In this document: piece after piece, positions 34,144 to 42,099 of the stretch
Layout: every line of letters begins with the position of its first letter
Position numbering within the stretch: position 1 is the first letter of the stretch
Position numbers and translations under genes: made by a program
Notes under the pieces: generated by a model
What the model saw: the letters and a program-made list of their open reading frames with translations, nothing else
What the model was told of the DNA's origin: nothing
Databases searched by the model: none
Assembly (NCBI RefSeq): GCF_019797765.1
Contig: NZ_CP081862.1
Coordinates: 3,968,001-4,032,000 of the forward strand
Length of the DNA stretch: 64,000 bases
Source: Cellulomonas sp. C5510
GTDB lineage: Bacteria > Actinomycetota > Actinomycetes > Actinomycetales > Cellulomonadaceae
Direction: 5' to 3'

Positions 34144-36881
34144 CGGACGGTCTCCAGCTCCTGGGTGACGGGGGCGGCGGCGAGGTCGAGGCGGACGACG
34201 GTGGCGCCGTGGCGCAGGAGCGTCGCGGCGAGGCCGGCCGGGGCGTCGGTGAGGACGAGCAGCCGGGCGCCGCCCGCGAGCGCCACGGTGGCGGCCAGCC
34301 GCAGCCGGGCGGCGGGGTCCAGGGCGTCGGTCGGTGTGCCCAGGTCGCCGAGCACGGCACGCACCCGGTCGACCCGGGCACGGCGGACGCGGCGGGACCC
34401 GGGGCTCAGGGCGAGGGTCCTGCGCGCGTACTCCTCGGCGGTCGTGCCGCCGGGGACGTCCGCGGCCGTGGGGGCGGCGACCAGGCACCGCGCCTCCTCG
34501 GCCTGCTCGGGGAGGATGCGGCCCGCCACGGCCAGCTCGCCGGAGACGGTCCGGGCCCGCGCGGTCAGGGCCAGGGACACCGCGCGGGCGGCCGCCAGGT
34601 CCGCCACGGGGAGCGCCACCACGTCGCCGGCGTCCGCCCACACGTCCAGCGGGGCGTCCCCCTCCCGCACCACGAGCCCGCGGGCCACCAGCAGCGGCGG
34701 TCCGGCGCGGCCCGATCGGCTGCCGGCGACCACGTGCCGCTCCACCGCCTGGCCCTCCACGTCGACGACGGGCAGGACGCGGGCCAGCCGGCGCGGCAGC
34801 CACCACGCCCGGTCGCCCAGCAGCACGAGCACCGCCGGCACGAGCGTCATCCGGACCAGGAACGCGTCGACCAGCACACCCACGGCGAGGCCGAGGGCGA
34901 TCGGCTTCAGCGTGGCCGCGCCCGACGGCACGAACGCGGAGAACACCGCGACCATGATGACCGCCGCCGCCGCGACGACCGGCGCCGAGTGCCGGAACCC
35001 GTCCAGCACCGCCTCGCGGGCCGGCTGCCCGTGCGCGTACTGCTCCCGCATCCGGCTGACCAGGAACATCTCGTAGTCCATCGCGAGCCCGAACAGCACG
35101 CCCATGACGATGATCGGCAGGAAGCTGACGACCGGCCCCGGGCTCTGCCCGAACAGCAGCACCGGGAACCAGCCCCACTGGAACACCGCGACGATCGCCC
35201 CGAACGACGCGCCGACGGACAGCACGTACCCGACGGTGGCCTTGAGCGGCACCGCGACCGACCGGAACACCAGCAGCAGGAGCACGAACGACAGGCCGAC
35301 CACCGTCAGCCCGAACGGCAGCAGCGCGTCGGCGAGCTGCTCGGAGATGTCGATGTTGACCGCCGTGGTCCCGGTGACCCGCAGGTCGGAGACGCCGGTC
35401 GCGTCCTCGATCGCCGGCGCCCGCTCCCGCAGCTCGTGCACGAGGTCCACCGTGGCGGGGTCGGACTGCGCGCCCTCCGGGACGATGCGCAGCAGCGCGG
35501 TGTCGCCGCCCGGGTTCGGGGTCGCGGTGTCCACGGCGACGACGCCCGGGACGGCCGCGACGGCGTCCGCCAGCTCGTCGACCGTCGCGACCGGGTCGGT
35601 GCTCGCGAGGACGTCCGCCGTGATCAGCAGGGGCGCGTTCCACCCCGGCCCGAAGGTCTCGCTCACCGCGTCGAAGTGGTCGCGCTCCGGCGTGCCGACC
35701 TCCTGCGTGCTCGGGTCCGGCAGGGCCAGGGAGATGCGGAACGCGGGCAGCGCGAGCACGGCCAGCACCGCCACGACCACGCCGATCGTGAGGGCCGGCA
35801 CCCGGGTCACGAGGCGGACCCAGCGCTGCGACAGCGAGGGGCGGCCGGCGGCGGCACCGCGGCGGGCCGCGCCACGCCGCGGGCGGGGACGCAGGCGGTC
35901 GCCGGCCAGGAGGGCCAGCGCCGGCACCAGCGTCAGCGCCACGAGCACCGCGGTCGCCACCGCGAACGCCCCGGCCATGCCCATGCCGGTCAGCAGCGGG
36001 ATCCCCACCACCGCGAGGCCGGCCAGCGAGATGACGACCGTCAGCCCCGCGAACACCACGGCACTGCCCGACGTCCCCAGTGCCCGCGCCATCGACTCCC
36101 GCGGCGGCACGCCCTCGGCGAGCTGGTGCCGGTGCCGCGACAGGATGAACAGCGCGTAGTCGATGCCCACCGCGAGGCCGAGCATCGACGCGAAGCTCGG
36201 TGAGGTCGTCGACACGGCCGCGACCTGCGAGACCAGCCCCAGCAACCCGGTCGTCAGCAGCACGCCCACGCCGGCGGTGAGGATGGGCATCCCCGCGGCC
36301 AGCAGCGAGCCGAACGTCAGCACCAGCACCACCAGCGCGACCCCCACGCCGATGACCTCGGCGGTGTGGTCGAGCTCCGCCACGCCGTTGCCGAACGCCG
36401 AGCCCCCCACCGTCGAGGTCACGCCGTCCTCGTCGACCGTCGCGGCGTCCTGCGCCGCCTCGAGCACCGCGTCGTCCGGCTCCGCGTCCTCGAACTGGAT
36501 CGTCGCGAGGGCCGCGTCGCCCTCCTCGTCGACCCGCAGGTCCTCCGCGGCGGTCACGCTCGCGACGCCCGGCACCGCCCCGATCGCGTCGAGGCTCGCC
36601 GCCACGACGTCCGCCGCCGGCGCCGCCGCCACGTCCTGCCCCTCCGCGACGCGGTACAGCACCTGCCCGCTGGCGCCGGACGCCGCGTCCCCGAACCGCT
36701 GCTCCAGCACGTCCTGCCCCTGCTGGGACTCCGTGCCCGGGATCGTGTAGTCGTCCTGGTACGCCGACCCCACCGCGCGCGACCCGGCGACCACGCCGAG
36801 CGCGACGACGACCCAGAGCACGAGGACCAGCAGGCGGTGCCGGCCGATCAGGTGGCCGAGACGGTAGAGGGCGAGCGACAT
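34140..36881 (-). CDS. MMPL family transporter with C-terminal degenerate ABC ATPase-like domain
   Basis: 913 residues. Residues 1-700 form an RND-type MMPL lipid or drug transporter: TM1 at the N-terminus, an extracytoplasmic domain, a five-TM block (LAVGIDYALFILSRHRHQL), a second such domain and a second block (GLAMDYEMFLVSRMREQY). Residues about 730-913 instead resemble an ABC ATPase running strand for strand: a Walker A region reading GDVVALPVADLAAARAVSL without GxxGxGKS, a signature-like DPAARLRLAATVALAGG, and a Walker B-like LLVLTDAPAGL lacking the Glu. It therefore cannot bind ATP in the normal way. The ATG at 36881 is the natural MMPL start. First gene of a four-gene operon with YhgE-like protein, regulator and kinase. 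Confidence 0.88.
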   Translation of the reverse strand: MSLALYRLGHLIGRHRLLVLVLWVVVALGVVAGSRAVGSAYQDDYTIPGTESQQGQDVLEQRFGDAASGASGQVLYRVAEGQDVAAAPAADVVAASLDAIGAVPGVASVTAAEDLRVDEEGDAALATIQFEDAEPDDAVLEAAQDAATVDEDGVTSTVGGSAFGNGVAELDHTAEVIGVGVALVVLVLTFGSLLAAGMPILTAGVGVLLTTGLLGLVSQVAAVSTTSPSFASMLGLAVGIDYALFILSRHRHQLAEGVPPRESMARALGTSGSAVVFAGLTVVISLAGLAVVGIPLLTGMGMAGAFAVATAVLVALTLVPALALLAGDRLRPRPRRGAARRGAAAGRPSLSQRWVRLVTRVPALTIGVVVAVLAVLALPAFRISLALPDPSTQEVGTPERDHFDAVSETFGPGWNAPLLITADVLASTDPVATVDELADAVAAVPGVVAVDTATPNPGGDTALLRIVPEGAQSDPATVDLVHELRERAPAIEDATGVSDLRVTGTTAVNIDISEQLADALLPFGLTVVGLSFVLLLLVFRSVAVPLKATVGYVLSVGASFGAIVAVFQWGWFPVLLFGQSPGPVVSFLPIIVMGVLFGLAMDYEMFLVSRMREQYAHGQPAREAVLDGFRHSAPVVAAAAVIMVAVFSAFVPSGAATLKPIALGLAVGVLVDAFLVRMTLVPAVLVLLGDRAWWLPRRLARVLPVVDVEGQAVERHVVAGSRSGRAGPPLLVARGLVVREGDAPLDVWADAGDVVALPVADLAAARAVSLALTARARTVSGELAVAGRILPEQAEEARCLVAAPTAADVPGGTTAEEYARRTLALSPGSRRVRRARVDRVRAVLGDLGTPTDALDPAARLRLAATVALAGGARLLVLTDAPAGLAATLLRHGATVVRLDLAAAPVTQELETVR

Positions 36882-36959
36882 GGGGATCCCGTCGGGGTGG
36901 GGGGAGCACGACGGGGACGAGTCAACGGGGGGCGACCTGCCGGCGGACGGCGGGCGGAC

Positions 36960-36978
36960 CTGACGGTCGGCTGACGGT
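36960..36978. promoter_or_regulatory. Direct repeat upstream of the MMPL operon (possible OmpR-type binding site)
   Basis: CTGACGGT occurs at 36960-36967 and again at 36971-36978, an 11-bp period. A 7-bp repeat with 4-bp spacing is the classic PhoB/OmpR site architecture, and it lies about 80 bases before the start of an operon that encodes an OmpR-type regulator. No promoter hexamers were assigned. Confidence 0.45.
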
Positions 36979-37023
36979 GTACGGGGCGGCGGAGGCCCCG
37001 CCGGGCGGGCCGGCGAGGCCGGG

Positions 37024-37282
37024 TCAGGCCGGGGAGCGGACCGCCGCGACGGCGGCGTCGTACAGCGCGGCGAGGTCGCCGGTGCCGCCGCTGCGCGTCC
37101 ACTGCTCCCCGCGACGTCCAGGCAGGCGATGGCGCTGGCGACGATCGCGGGTGCCGCGACGGCGGCGTCGTGGCCGGCGTGCTCGAGCCGCGCCCGGACG
37201 TCCGGCACGAGGAGTTCCTGCCAGTGCAGGTGCTTCTCGATGCTGCGGGACCGCAGCGACGGCGTCTCGTACATCTCGTCGC
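37024..37282 (-). pseudogene. C-terminal remnant of a TetR-type regulator, frameshifted
   Basis: The minus strand reads MYETPSLRSRSIEKHLHWQ, then LLVPDVRARL and ASAIACLDVAG, the C-terminal ligand domain of a TetR regulator, then continues in another frame as GEQWTRSGGTGDLAALYDAAVAAVRSPA before the stop. The frame is restored by one extra G in the G4 run near 37110, so a single base is missing. The DNA-binding N-terminus is absent: homology stops at about 37282, where an SDR remnant begins on the other strand. Being just upstream of the MMPL operon in the same orientation, it may be what is left of that operon's regulator. Confidence 0.65.
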
Positions 37283-37474
37283 CGCCCCGACTTCGTCGCC
37301 CCCGGGGACCCGGTCGCCATGGCCACCGCGATGATCGACGCCGTCGACACCGAGCCGGCGCCGCTGCGCCTCGTCCTCGGGTCCGACGCCTGGGCCGGTG
37401 TCACGACGGCCCTGGAGGCGCGGCTGGAGCAGGTCCGCGGGCAGGAGGCGAGCGCGCGGCGGGGGGACGGCTGA
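37283..37474 (+). pseudogene. C-terminal remnant of a short-chain dehydrogenase
   Basis: The last about 62 residues of the plus-strand frame, PDFVAPGDPVAMATAMIDAV followed by APLRLVLGSDAWAGV and a charged helix, match the extreme C-terminus typical of actinobacterial SDR oxidoreductases (PLRLVLGSDA...ALEARL). The Rossmann fold and catalytic Tyr-Lys are missing. The upstream part of this open frame is antisense to the TetR remnant and has no sense of its own. Confidence 0.6.
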
Positions 37475-37574
37475 GCGGACGGGGTAGCGGGGTCAGACGA
37501 AGCCGTCCGGGACATCACTGCTCACCTCCACCACGGTGCTCAGCCTCATGCGGCCTGGCGTCAGGTCGCGCCGG

Positions 37575-37920
37575 TCAGCGGCCCTCCCGGGCGAGTACGG
37601 CTCGAGCGACACGGTCGCCGTGGGCCGTACTGGCGAGCCACACGATCGCACCGGGAGGCGGGATCTCGTCGCGTCACTCGGTCAGCCACTCCCGCGTGAT
37701 CCGCTCGACAGCCTCACCAACCGGGCACGGCCACGTGATGACCCTGTTCATCCACGTCGCCGGCGAGGACCCGCCCGCCGACGACGAGTTCCGCGATGAG
37801 CCCCAAGCCAGCGAGCGCCGAAGGGTCGGGTCCGACAGACCGCGCAGACGCGTGCTCCCGTAGACCCACCCCGCATCCGCCCAATCATCGAGTCCACCAA
37901 CGAGGATGTCGTCCCTCGGT
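37575..37920 (-). pseudogene. Multiply broken unknown gene
   Basis: Protein-like sequence can be followed on the minus strand through three reading-frame changes: DILVGGLDDWADAGWVYGS and GLSDPTLRRSLA, then a one-base shift to LGLIAELVVGGRVLAGDVDE and QGHHVAVPGW, a compensating shift to GEAVERITREWLTE, an in-frame TGA, and RDEIPPPGAIVWLASTAHGD to a final stop at 37575. It would be a protein of about 110 residues. I do not recognise the family. The compensating shifts and the nonsense codon point to long decay. A further short frame (37493-37549, minus, MRLSTVVEVSSDVPDGFV) lies beyond it; no role is assigned. Confidence 0.45.
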
Positions 37921-37934
37921 GACCGACGTGGATC

Positions 37935-38468
37935 TTGAACGGGTCCCGGCCCGGAACGCGGATGTCGATCGTCGATCCTCCGGACCGCGACATCACCGAG
38001 CACCCCACCCGCGAGGGCAAGCTCTACTGCTGCTGCGTCCTGGACGCCTTCAACCGGAGGATCATCGGCTGGTCGATCGACTCCACCCAGGACACCCGCC
38101 TGGTCATCAACGCCCTCGACATGGCCATCAGCAACCGAGACCCGGCCCCGGGCGGGATCGTGCATGCCGATCACGGGGCCCAGTTCACGTCCTGGGCGTT
38201 CGGGGACCGGATCCGGCAGGCCGGCCTCATGCCATCGTTCGGGTCCGTCGGTGACGGCCTGGACAACGCGACGATGGAATCGTTCTGGTCCTCGATGCAG
38301 ATCGAGCTGCTCAACCGACAGCGGTGGAACACCCGCGTCGAACTCGCGAACGCGATCTTCGAGAACATCGAGATCTTCCACAACCGCCGCCGCCGGCACT
38401 CCAGCCTCGGCTACCTCAGCCCGATCGAGTTCGAGCTACGCTCCGAACTGCCATCCATACCGGCCTGA
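37935..38468 (+). mobile_element. Truncated IS3-family transposase (orfB integrase core)
   Basis: The frame encodes the rve integrase core of an IS3-type OrfB: first Asp in DITEHPTREGKLYC, second in HADHGAQFTSW, and Glu in NATMESFWSSMQIELL, closing with HNRRRRHSSLGYLSPIEFE. All three DDE residues are present, but about 100 N-terminal residues and the whole orfA are missing, and the WVT normally found before DITEHP is lost. No terminal inverted repeat pair or target duplication was found. The first codons in the frame are not homologous, so the true gene start is gone. It is a dead remnant. Confidence 0.8.
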
Positions 38469-38681
38469 CCACCACGCCCACAGTGGTAACCAAGCCGTAG
38501 GGCAGGTCACGGTGTCAACCGACCCTGCAGCAGTCCCCCGACGTCGGGCGTCACAATCGCGTGAGGGAAGCTGGACTGACGTAAGGCCAGTTCAGACCGC
38601 CACACCGATGCGCGGAACGCCACAACCTCGCCACAAGACGGGCCCGGAAAGCACAACTTCTAGTCAGGACCTACAGCTTCC
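38469..38681. other. Intergenic region after the IS remnant
   Basis: 213 bases, slightly less GC-rich than the surroundings. It probably contains the right end of the IS3-type element just after 38468, but no inverted repeat could be matched. No convincing terminator for dnaB was seen. Confidence 0.4.
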
Positions 38682-40049
38682 TCACGCCTGCATGTCGACG
38701 AACCGCGAGTAGTGCCCCTGGAACGCCACCGTGATCGTGTCGGTGGGCCCGTTGCGGTGCTTCGCCACGATGAGATCCGCCTCGCCGGCGCGGGGCGACT
38801 CGCGCTCGTACGCGTCCTCGCGGTGCAGCAGGATGACCATGTCGGCGTCCTGCTCGATGGAGCCGGACTCACGCAGGTCGCTCATCTGCGGCTTCTTGTC
38901 GGTGCGCTGCTCGGGGCCACGGTTGAGCTGGGACAGCGCGATGACGGGGACCTCGAGCTCCTTGGCGAGCAGCTTCAGCGCGCGGGAGAACTCGGAGACC
39001 TCCTGCTGGCGGGACTCGACGCGCTTGCCGGAGGACATGAGCTGCAGGTAGTCGATGAGCACGAGCTTGAGGTCGTGCTTCTGCTTGAGGCGCCGGCACT
39101 TGGCGCGGATCTCCATGAGCGACATGTTCGGCGAGTCGTCGATGAACAGCGGCGCCTCGGTGAGCTTGCCCTGGATGGCGGCGAGCTTCTGCCAGTCGTC
39201 GTCGCCCATCTGGCCGGTGCGCATCTTCTGCAGCGGCACGCGGGCCTCGGCGGACAGCAGGCGCATCGTGATCTCGGAGCGGCTCATCTCCAGGGAGAAC
39301 ACGACGGACGCCTGGTGGTTCTTGATGGACGCCGCGCGGGCGAAGTCGAGCGCGAGGGTCGACTTGCCGATGGCGGGGCGGGCGGCGATGACGATCATCT
39401 GCCCGGGGTGCAGGCCGTTGGTGAGGCGGTCGAGGTCGGCGAAGCCGGTGGGGACGCCGACCATGCCCTCGCCGCGGTGCCCGGCGGACTCGATCTCGTC
39501 GAGGGTGCCGGCGACGACCTCGCCGAGGCGGTGGTAGTCCTCGGTGGTCCGGCGCTCGGTGACGGCGTAGACCTCGGCCTGCGCGTTGTTGACGATGTCG
39601 TCGACGTCGCCGCCGTCGGTGGCGTACCCGAGCTGCACGATGCGGGTGCCGGCCTCGACGAGGCGGCGCAGGACGGCGCGCTCCCGGACGATGCGGGCGT
39701 AGTACCCGGCGTTCGCCGCGGTCGGCACCATCGAGATGAGGGTGTGCAGGTACGGCACGCCGCCGATGCGCCCGATCTCGCCGCGCTTGGTGAGCTCGTC
39801 GGCGACGGTGACGGCGTCGGCGGGCTCGCCGCGGCCGTACAGGTCGATGATCGCGTCGTAGATCGCCTCGTGCGCCGGGCGGTAGAAGTCGTTGCCGCGG
39901 ATCTGCTCGACGACGTCGGCGATGGCGTCCTTCGAGATCATCATGCCGCCGAGCACGGACTGCTCGGCGTCGAGGTCCTGCGGGGGTGTCCGGTCGAACG
40001 CCGCGCGGCCTCCCGCGGGCGCCCCGTACTCCAGGTCCTCGATCGTCAC
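38682..40049 (-). CDS. dnaB: Replicative DNA helicase DnaB
   Basis: 455-residue hexameric helicase that unwinds DNA at the fork. N-terminal domain (about 15-120, PPQDLDAEQSVLGGMM...) for primase contact, then a RecA-type motor with Walker A ARPAIGKST, Walker B LKLVLIDYLQLM, and the DnaB signature segments SLEMSRSEI and LSQLNRGPEQRTDKKPQMSDLRESGSIEQDADMV. No intein, unlike some mycobacterial copies. The GTG start has a modest GAAGGTGGGG upstream. Normal length. Its upstream region carries a cluster of DnaA-box-like sequences. Confidence 0.97.
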   Translation of the reverse strand: MTIEDLEYGAPAGGRAAFDRTPPQDLDAEQSVLGGMMISKDAIADVVEQIRGNDFYRPAHEAIYDAIIDLYGRGEPADAVTVADELTKRGEIGRIGGVPYLHTLISMVPTAANAGYYARIVRERAVLRRLVEAGTRIVQLGYATDGGDVDDIVNNAQAEVYAVTERRTTEDYHRLGEVVAGTLDEIESAGHRGEGMVGVPTGFADLDRLTNGLHPGQMIVIAARPAIGKSTLALDFARAASIKNHQASVVFSLEMSRSEITMRLLSAEARVPLQKMRTGQMGDDDWQKLAAIQGKLTEAPLFIDDSPNMSLMEIRAKCRRLKQKHDLKLVLIDYLQLMSSGKRVESRQQEVSEFSRALKLLAKELEVPVIALSQLNRGPEQRTDKKPQMSDLRESGSIEQDADMVILLHREDAYERESPRAGEADLIVAKHRNGPTDTITVAFQGHYSRFVDMQA

Positions 40050-40200
40050 GCGCCCCGCCCCACCTTCATGTCGTCGCCCACGCCCCGCCGAACTCCCGTT
40101 CTACCGCCTGCCACCCACACCCCCGGCAGGACGGCGGACACCCGGACGGTTCGCGCGCCGACGCGAGGCTAGGCGCGACCGGAGGGGACCGGCAAGCGCG

Positions 40201-40353
40201 TCGTCCACAGGGGTTGTGGGCGAGGGTGTGGAAGGCTGTGGACACGCACCGGGTGACTGTCCACAGGTCGTGGACACAGGTGTGGATGAGGCCGGACAGG
40301 CCCGCGACCAGGACGTTCTCACCGGCGCAAACGCGGTGAACCGATGTGGACAG
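40201..40353. repeat. Cluster of DnaA-box-like 9-mers upstream of dnaB
   Basis: Five 9-mers within 153 bases differ by one base from TTGTCCACA or TTATCCACA: TCGTCCACA at 40201, reverse-strand GTGTCCACA at 40237-40245, CTGTCCACA at 40257-40265, reverse-strand TCATCCACA at 40281-40289 and reverse-strand CTGTCCACA at 40345-40353; a two-mismatch copy lies at 40269-40277. The stretch lies between the divergent dnaB and MATE genes and contains no gene. It may be a DnaA-binding or titration site, or regulate dnaB. Confidence 0.5.
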
Positions 40354-40387
40354 GACGAAGTTGGGCCGGATTTCACGCCTCGGACAC

Positions 40388-41704
40388 ATGCTGTCCACCG
40401 TCGACCGCCAGATCCTCGCGCTCGCCGTGCCGGCGCTGGGGGCGCTGGTCGCCGAGCCGCTGTTCGTGCTCGTCGACTCGGCGATCGTCGGGCGGCTGGG
40501 GACGACCGAGCTGGCGGGCCTGTCGCTCGCGTCGACGCTGCTCGTCACGGTGGTGGGCCTGTGCGTGTTCCTCGCGTACGCGACGACGGCGGTCGTCGCC
40601 CGGCGGCTCGGCGCCGGCGACCGCGCGGGCGCGCTGCAGGTCGGCGTCGACGGGCTGTGGCTCGGCGGCGGCCTGGGCGTCCTGCTCGCGGCGGTGGCGC
40701 TCGTCCTCGCGCCGTGGGCGGTCGGGGCGCTCGGTGCGACCGGGGACGTCGCGGACCAGGCCGTGGCGTACCTGCGCGCCTCGGCGCCCGGTCTCCCCGG
40801 GATGCTGCTCGTGCTCGCCGCGACCGGCGCACTGCGCGGGCTGCAGGACACCCGCACGCCGCTCGTGGTGGCCGGGACCGGTGCCGCCGTGAACGCGGTG
40901 CTGAACGCCGTGCTCGTCTACGGGGCCGGGCTCGGCATCGCGGGGTCGGGGCTCGGCACGGCGATCACCCAGCTCGCGATGGGCGCCGCCCTCGTGCTCG
41001 TCGTCGTCCGCGGCGCCCGGGCGGCAGGAGCGTCCCTGCGGCCCGCGGCGGGCGGCATCCTCGCCGGCGCCCGCACCGGCACGCCGCTGCTGCTGCGCAC
41101 GCTGTCGCTGCGCGCGGCGATCCTGCTGACCGTCTGGGTGGCGACCGGTCTCGGCCCGGTGGCGCTGGCCGGGCACCAGGTGGTCAACGCCGTGTGGGGG
41201 TTCGTGGCGTTCGCGCTCGACGCGCTGGCGATCGCCGCGCAGGCGCTCGTCGGGCACGCGCTCGGCGCTGCGGACGTGCCGCTCGTGCGGTCCCTGCTGC
41301 GCCGCACGCTGCAGTGGGGCGTCGGCGCCGGGGTGGTGCTCGGCGCCGTCACCGGGGGGCTGGGGTGGTGGCTGTCCGCGGCGTTCACGTCGGACCCCGA
41401 GGTGCGGCACGCGGTGACGGTCGCGCTCGTCGTCGCGGCGGTGCTCATGCCGATGGCCGGCTGGGTGTTCGTGCTGGACGGGGTGCTCATCGGCGCGGGC
41501 GACGGGCGGTTCCTCGCGGGGGCCGGGCTGGTGACGCTCGCGGTCTACGTCCCGGTCGCGCTGGCCGTCCGGGCGTGGGCCCCGGAGGGCTGGGCGGGGC
41601 TCGCGTGGCTGTGGGCGGCGTTCGCCGGGGTGTTCATGCTGGCGCGGGCGCTGACCACCGGGCTGCGTGCCCGCGGCGAGCGGTGGATGGTCACCGGGGC
41701 GTGA
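40388..41704 (+). CDS. MATE family efflux transporter (DinF type)
   Basis: 438-residue exporter of the MATE/DinF branch with about twelve hydrophobic segments in two pseudo-symmetric halves; it would extrude drugs or metabolites using a cation gradient. Recognisable elements are LALAVPALGALVAEPLFVLVDSAIVGRLG at the start and the counterpart VALAGHQVVNAVWGFVAFALDALAIAAQALVG in the second half. The ATG at 40388 places TM1 correctly; a GTG at 40346, inside a DnaA-box-like sequence, is an alternative start. The 3' end overlaps the convergent small gene by 14 bases. Confidence 0.88.
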   Translation: MLSTVDRQILALAVPALGALVAEPLFVLVDSAIVGRLGTTELAGLSLASTLLVTVVGLCVFLAYATTAVVARRLGAGDRAGALQVGVDGLWLGGGLGVLLAAVALVLAPWAVGALGATGDVADQAVAYLRASAPGLPGMLLVLAATGALRGLQDTRTPLVVAGTGAAVNAVLNAVLVYGAGLGIAGSGLGTAITQLAMGAALVLVVVRGARAAGASLRPAAGGILAGARTGTPLLLRTLSLRAAILLTVWVATGLGPVALAGHQVVNAVWGFVAFALDALAIAAQALVGHALGAADVPLVRSLLRRTLQWGVGAGVVLGAVTGGLGWWLSAAFTSDPEVRHAVTVALVVAAVLMPMAGWVFVLDGVLIGAGDGRFLAGAGLVTLAVYVPVALAVRAWAPEGWAGLAWLWAAFAGVFMLARALTTGLRARGERWMVTGA

Positions 41705-41978
41705 CGTCGGGCCCGTCGGGCCCGTGCGCCTCGGCTCCGGCCGGCGCGGCGGGTCCGTCGGGCGCTGCCGCCCCCGGCGCCGCCGAGCGGATGCTCAGGA
41801 CCATGAAGACGATCCCGACAGGCAGGAACGCGAACGCCGACGCCCGCATCGAGTCGTTCGCCAGGCCGGCGAGCCCGAGGACCAGGAACACGATCCCGAT
41901 CGGCAGGAAGGCGGCGTTCGGGTTGCCCGAGTCCTCCTCGTCGCCCTCGGGCGCGGGCGGGGGTGGCTGCTCGCTCAT
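41691..41978 (-). CDS. Small two-TM membrane protein
   Basis: 95 residues: acidic Pro-rich N-terminus (MSEQPPPPAPEGDEEDSG), two hydrophobic segments with matching ends (FLPIGIVFLVLGLAGLA and FLPVGIVFMVLSIRSA, an internal duplication) and a Pro/Ala-rich tail. Function unknown. TAGCGT (41990-41985, minus) ends 6 bases before the ATG, so the mRNA is probably leaderless. Confidence 0.72.
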   Translation of the reverse strand: MSEQPPPPAPEGDEEDSGNPNAAFLPIGIVFLVLGLAGLANDSMRASAFAFLPVGIVFMVLSIRSAAPGAAAPDGPAAPAGAEAHGPDGPDVTPR

Positions 41979-41984
41979 CCCTCG

Positions 41985-41990
41985 ACGCTA
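41985..41990 (-). promoter_or_regulatory. Putative -10 element of the two-TM protein gene
   Basis: TAGCGT on the minus strand, 6 bases before the ATG; no Shine-Dalgarno sequence. Confidence 0.45.
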
Positions 41991-42050
41991 CCGAGCGCGC
42001 CGGGCAGCGACCTCCCCCGCGGGACGGATCCCGTCCTCCCCCGGACGCAC

Positions 42051-42086
42051 GCACGCCCCGCCCCGGCGGACCGGGACGGGGCGTGC
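42051..42086 (-). terminator. Terminator of the rpsF-ssb-rpsR-rplI operon
   Basis: Perfect 10-bp arms (42051-42060 against 42077-42086) with further GC pairs inside (CCCGG against CCGGG), 13 bases after the rplI stop. Confidence 0.75.
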
Positions 42087-42099
42087 GGGTGGTGCTGGG

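Noticed and set aside
32230..36909. 1559-residue fusion of YhgE-like protein with upstream sequence
   Set aside because: The upstream 900 residues are a wrong-frame reading of the MMPL gene; the ATG at 34143 overlaps the MMPL stop.
37748..38399. Minus-strand open frames across the IS3 remnant
   Set aside because: They are antisense to the integrase core; only the part below about 37920 carries protein-like signal and is listed as a broken gene.
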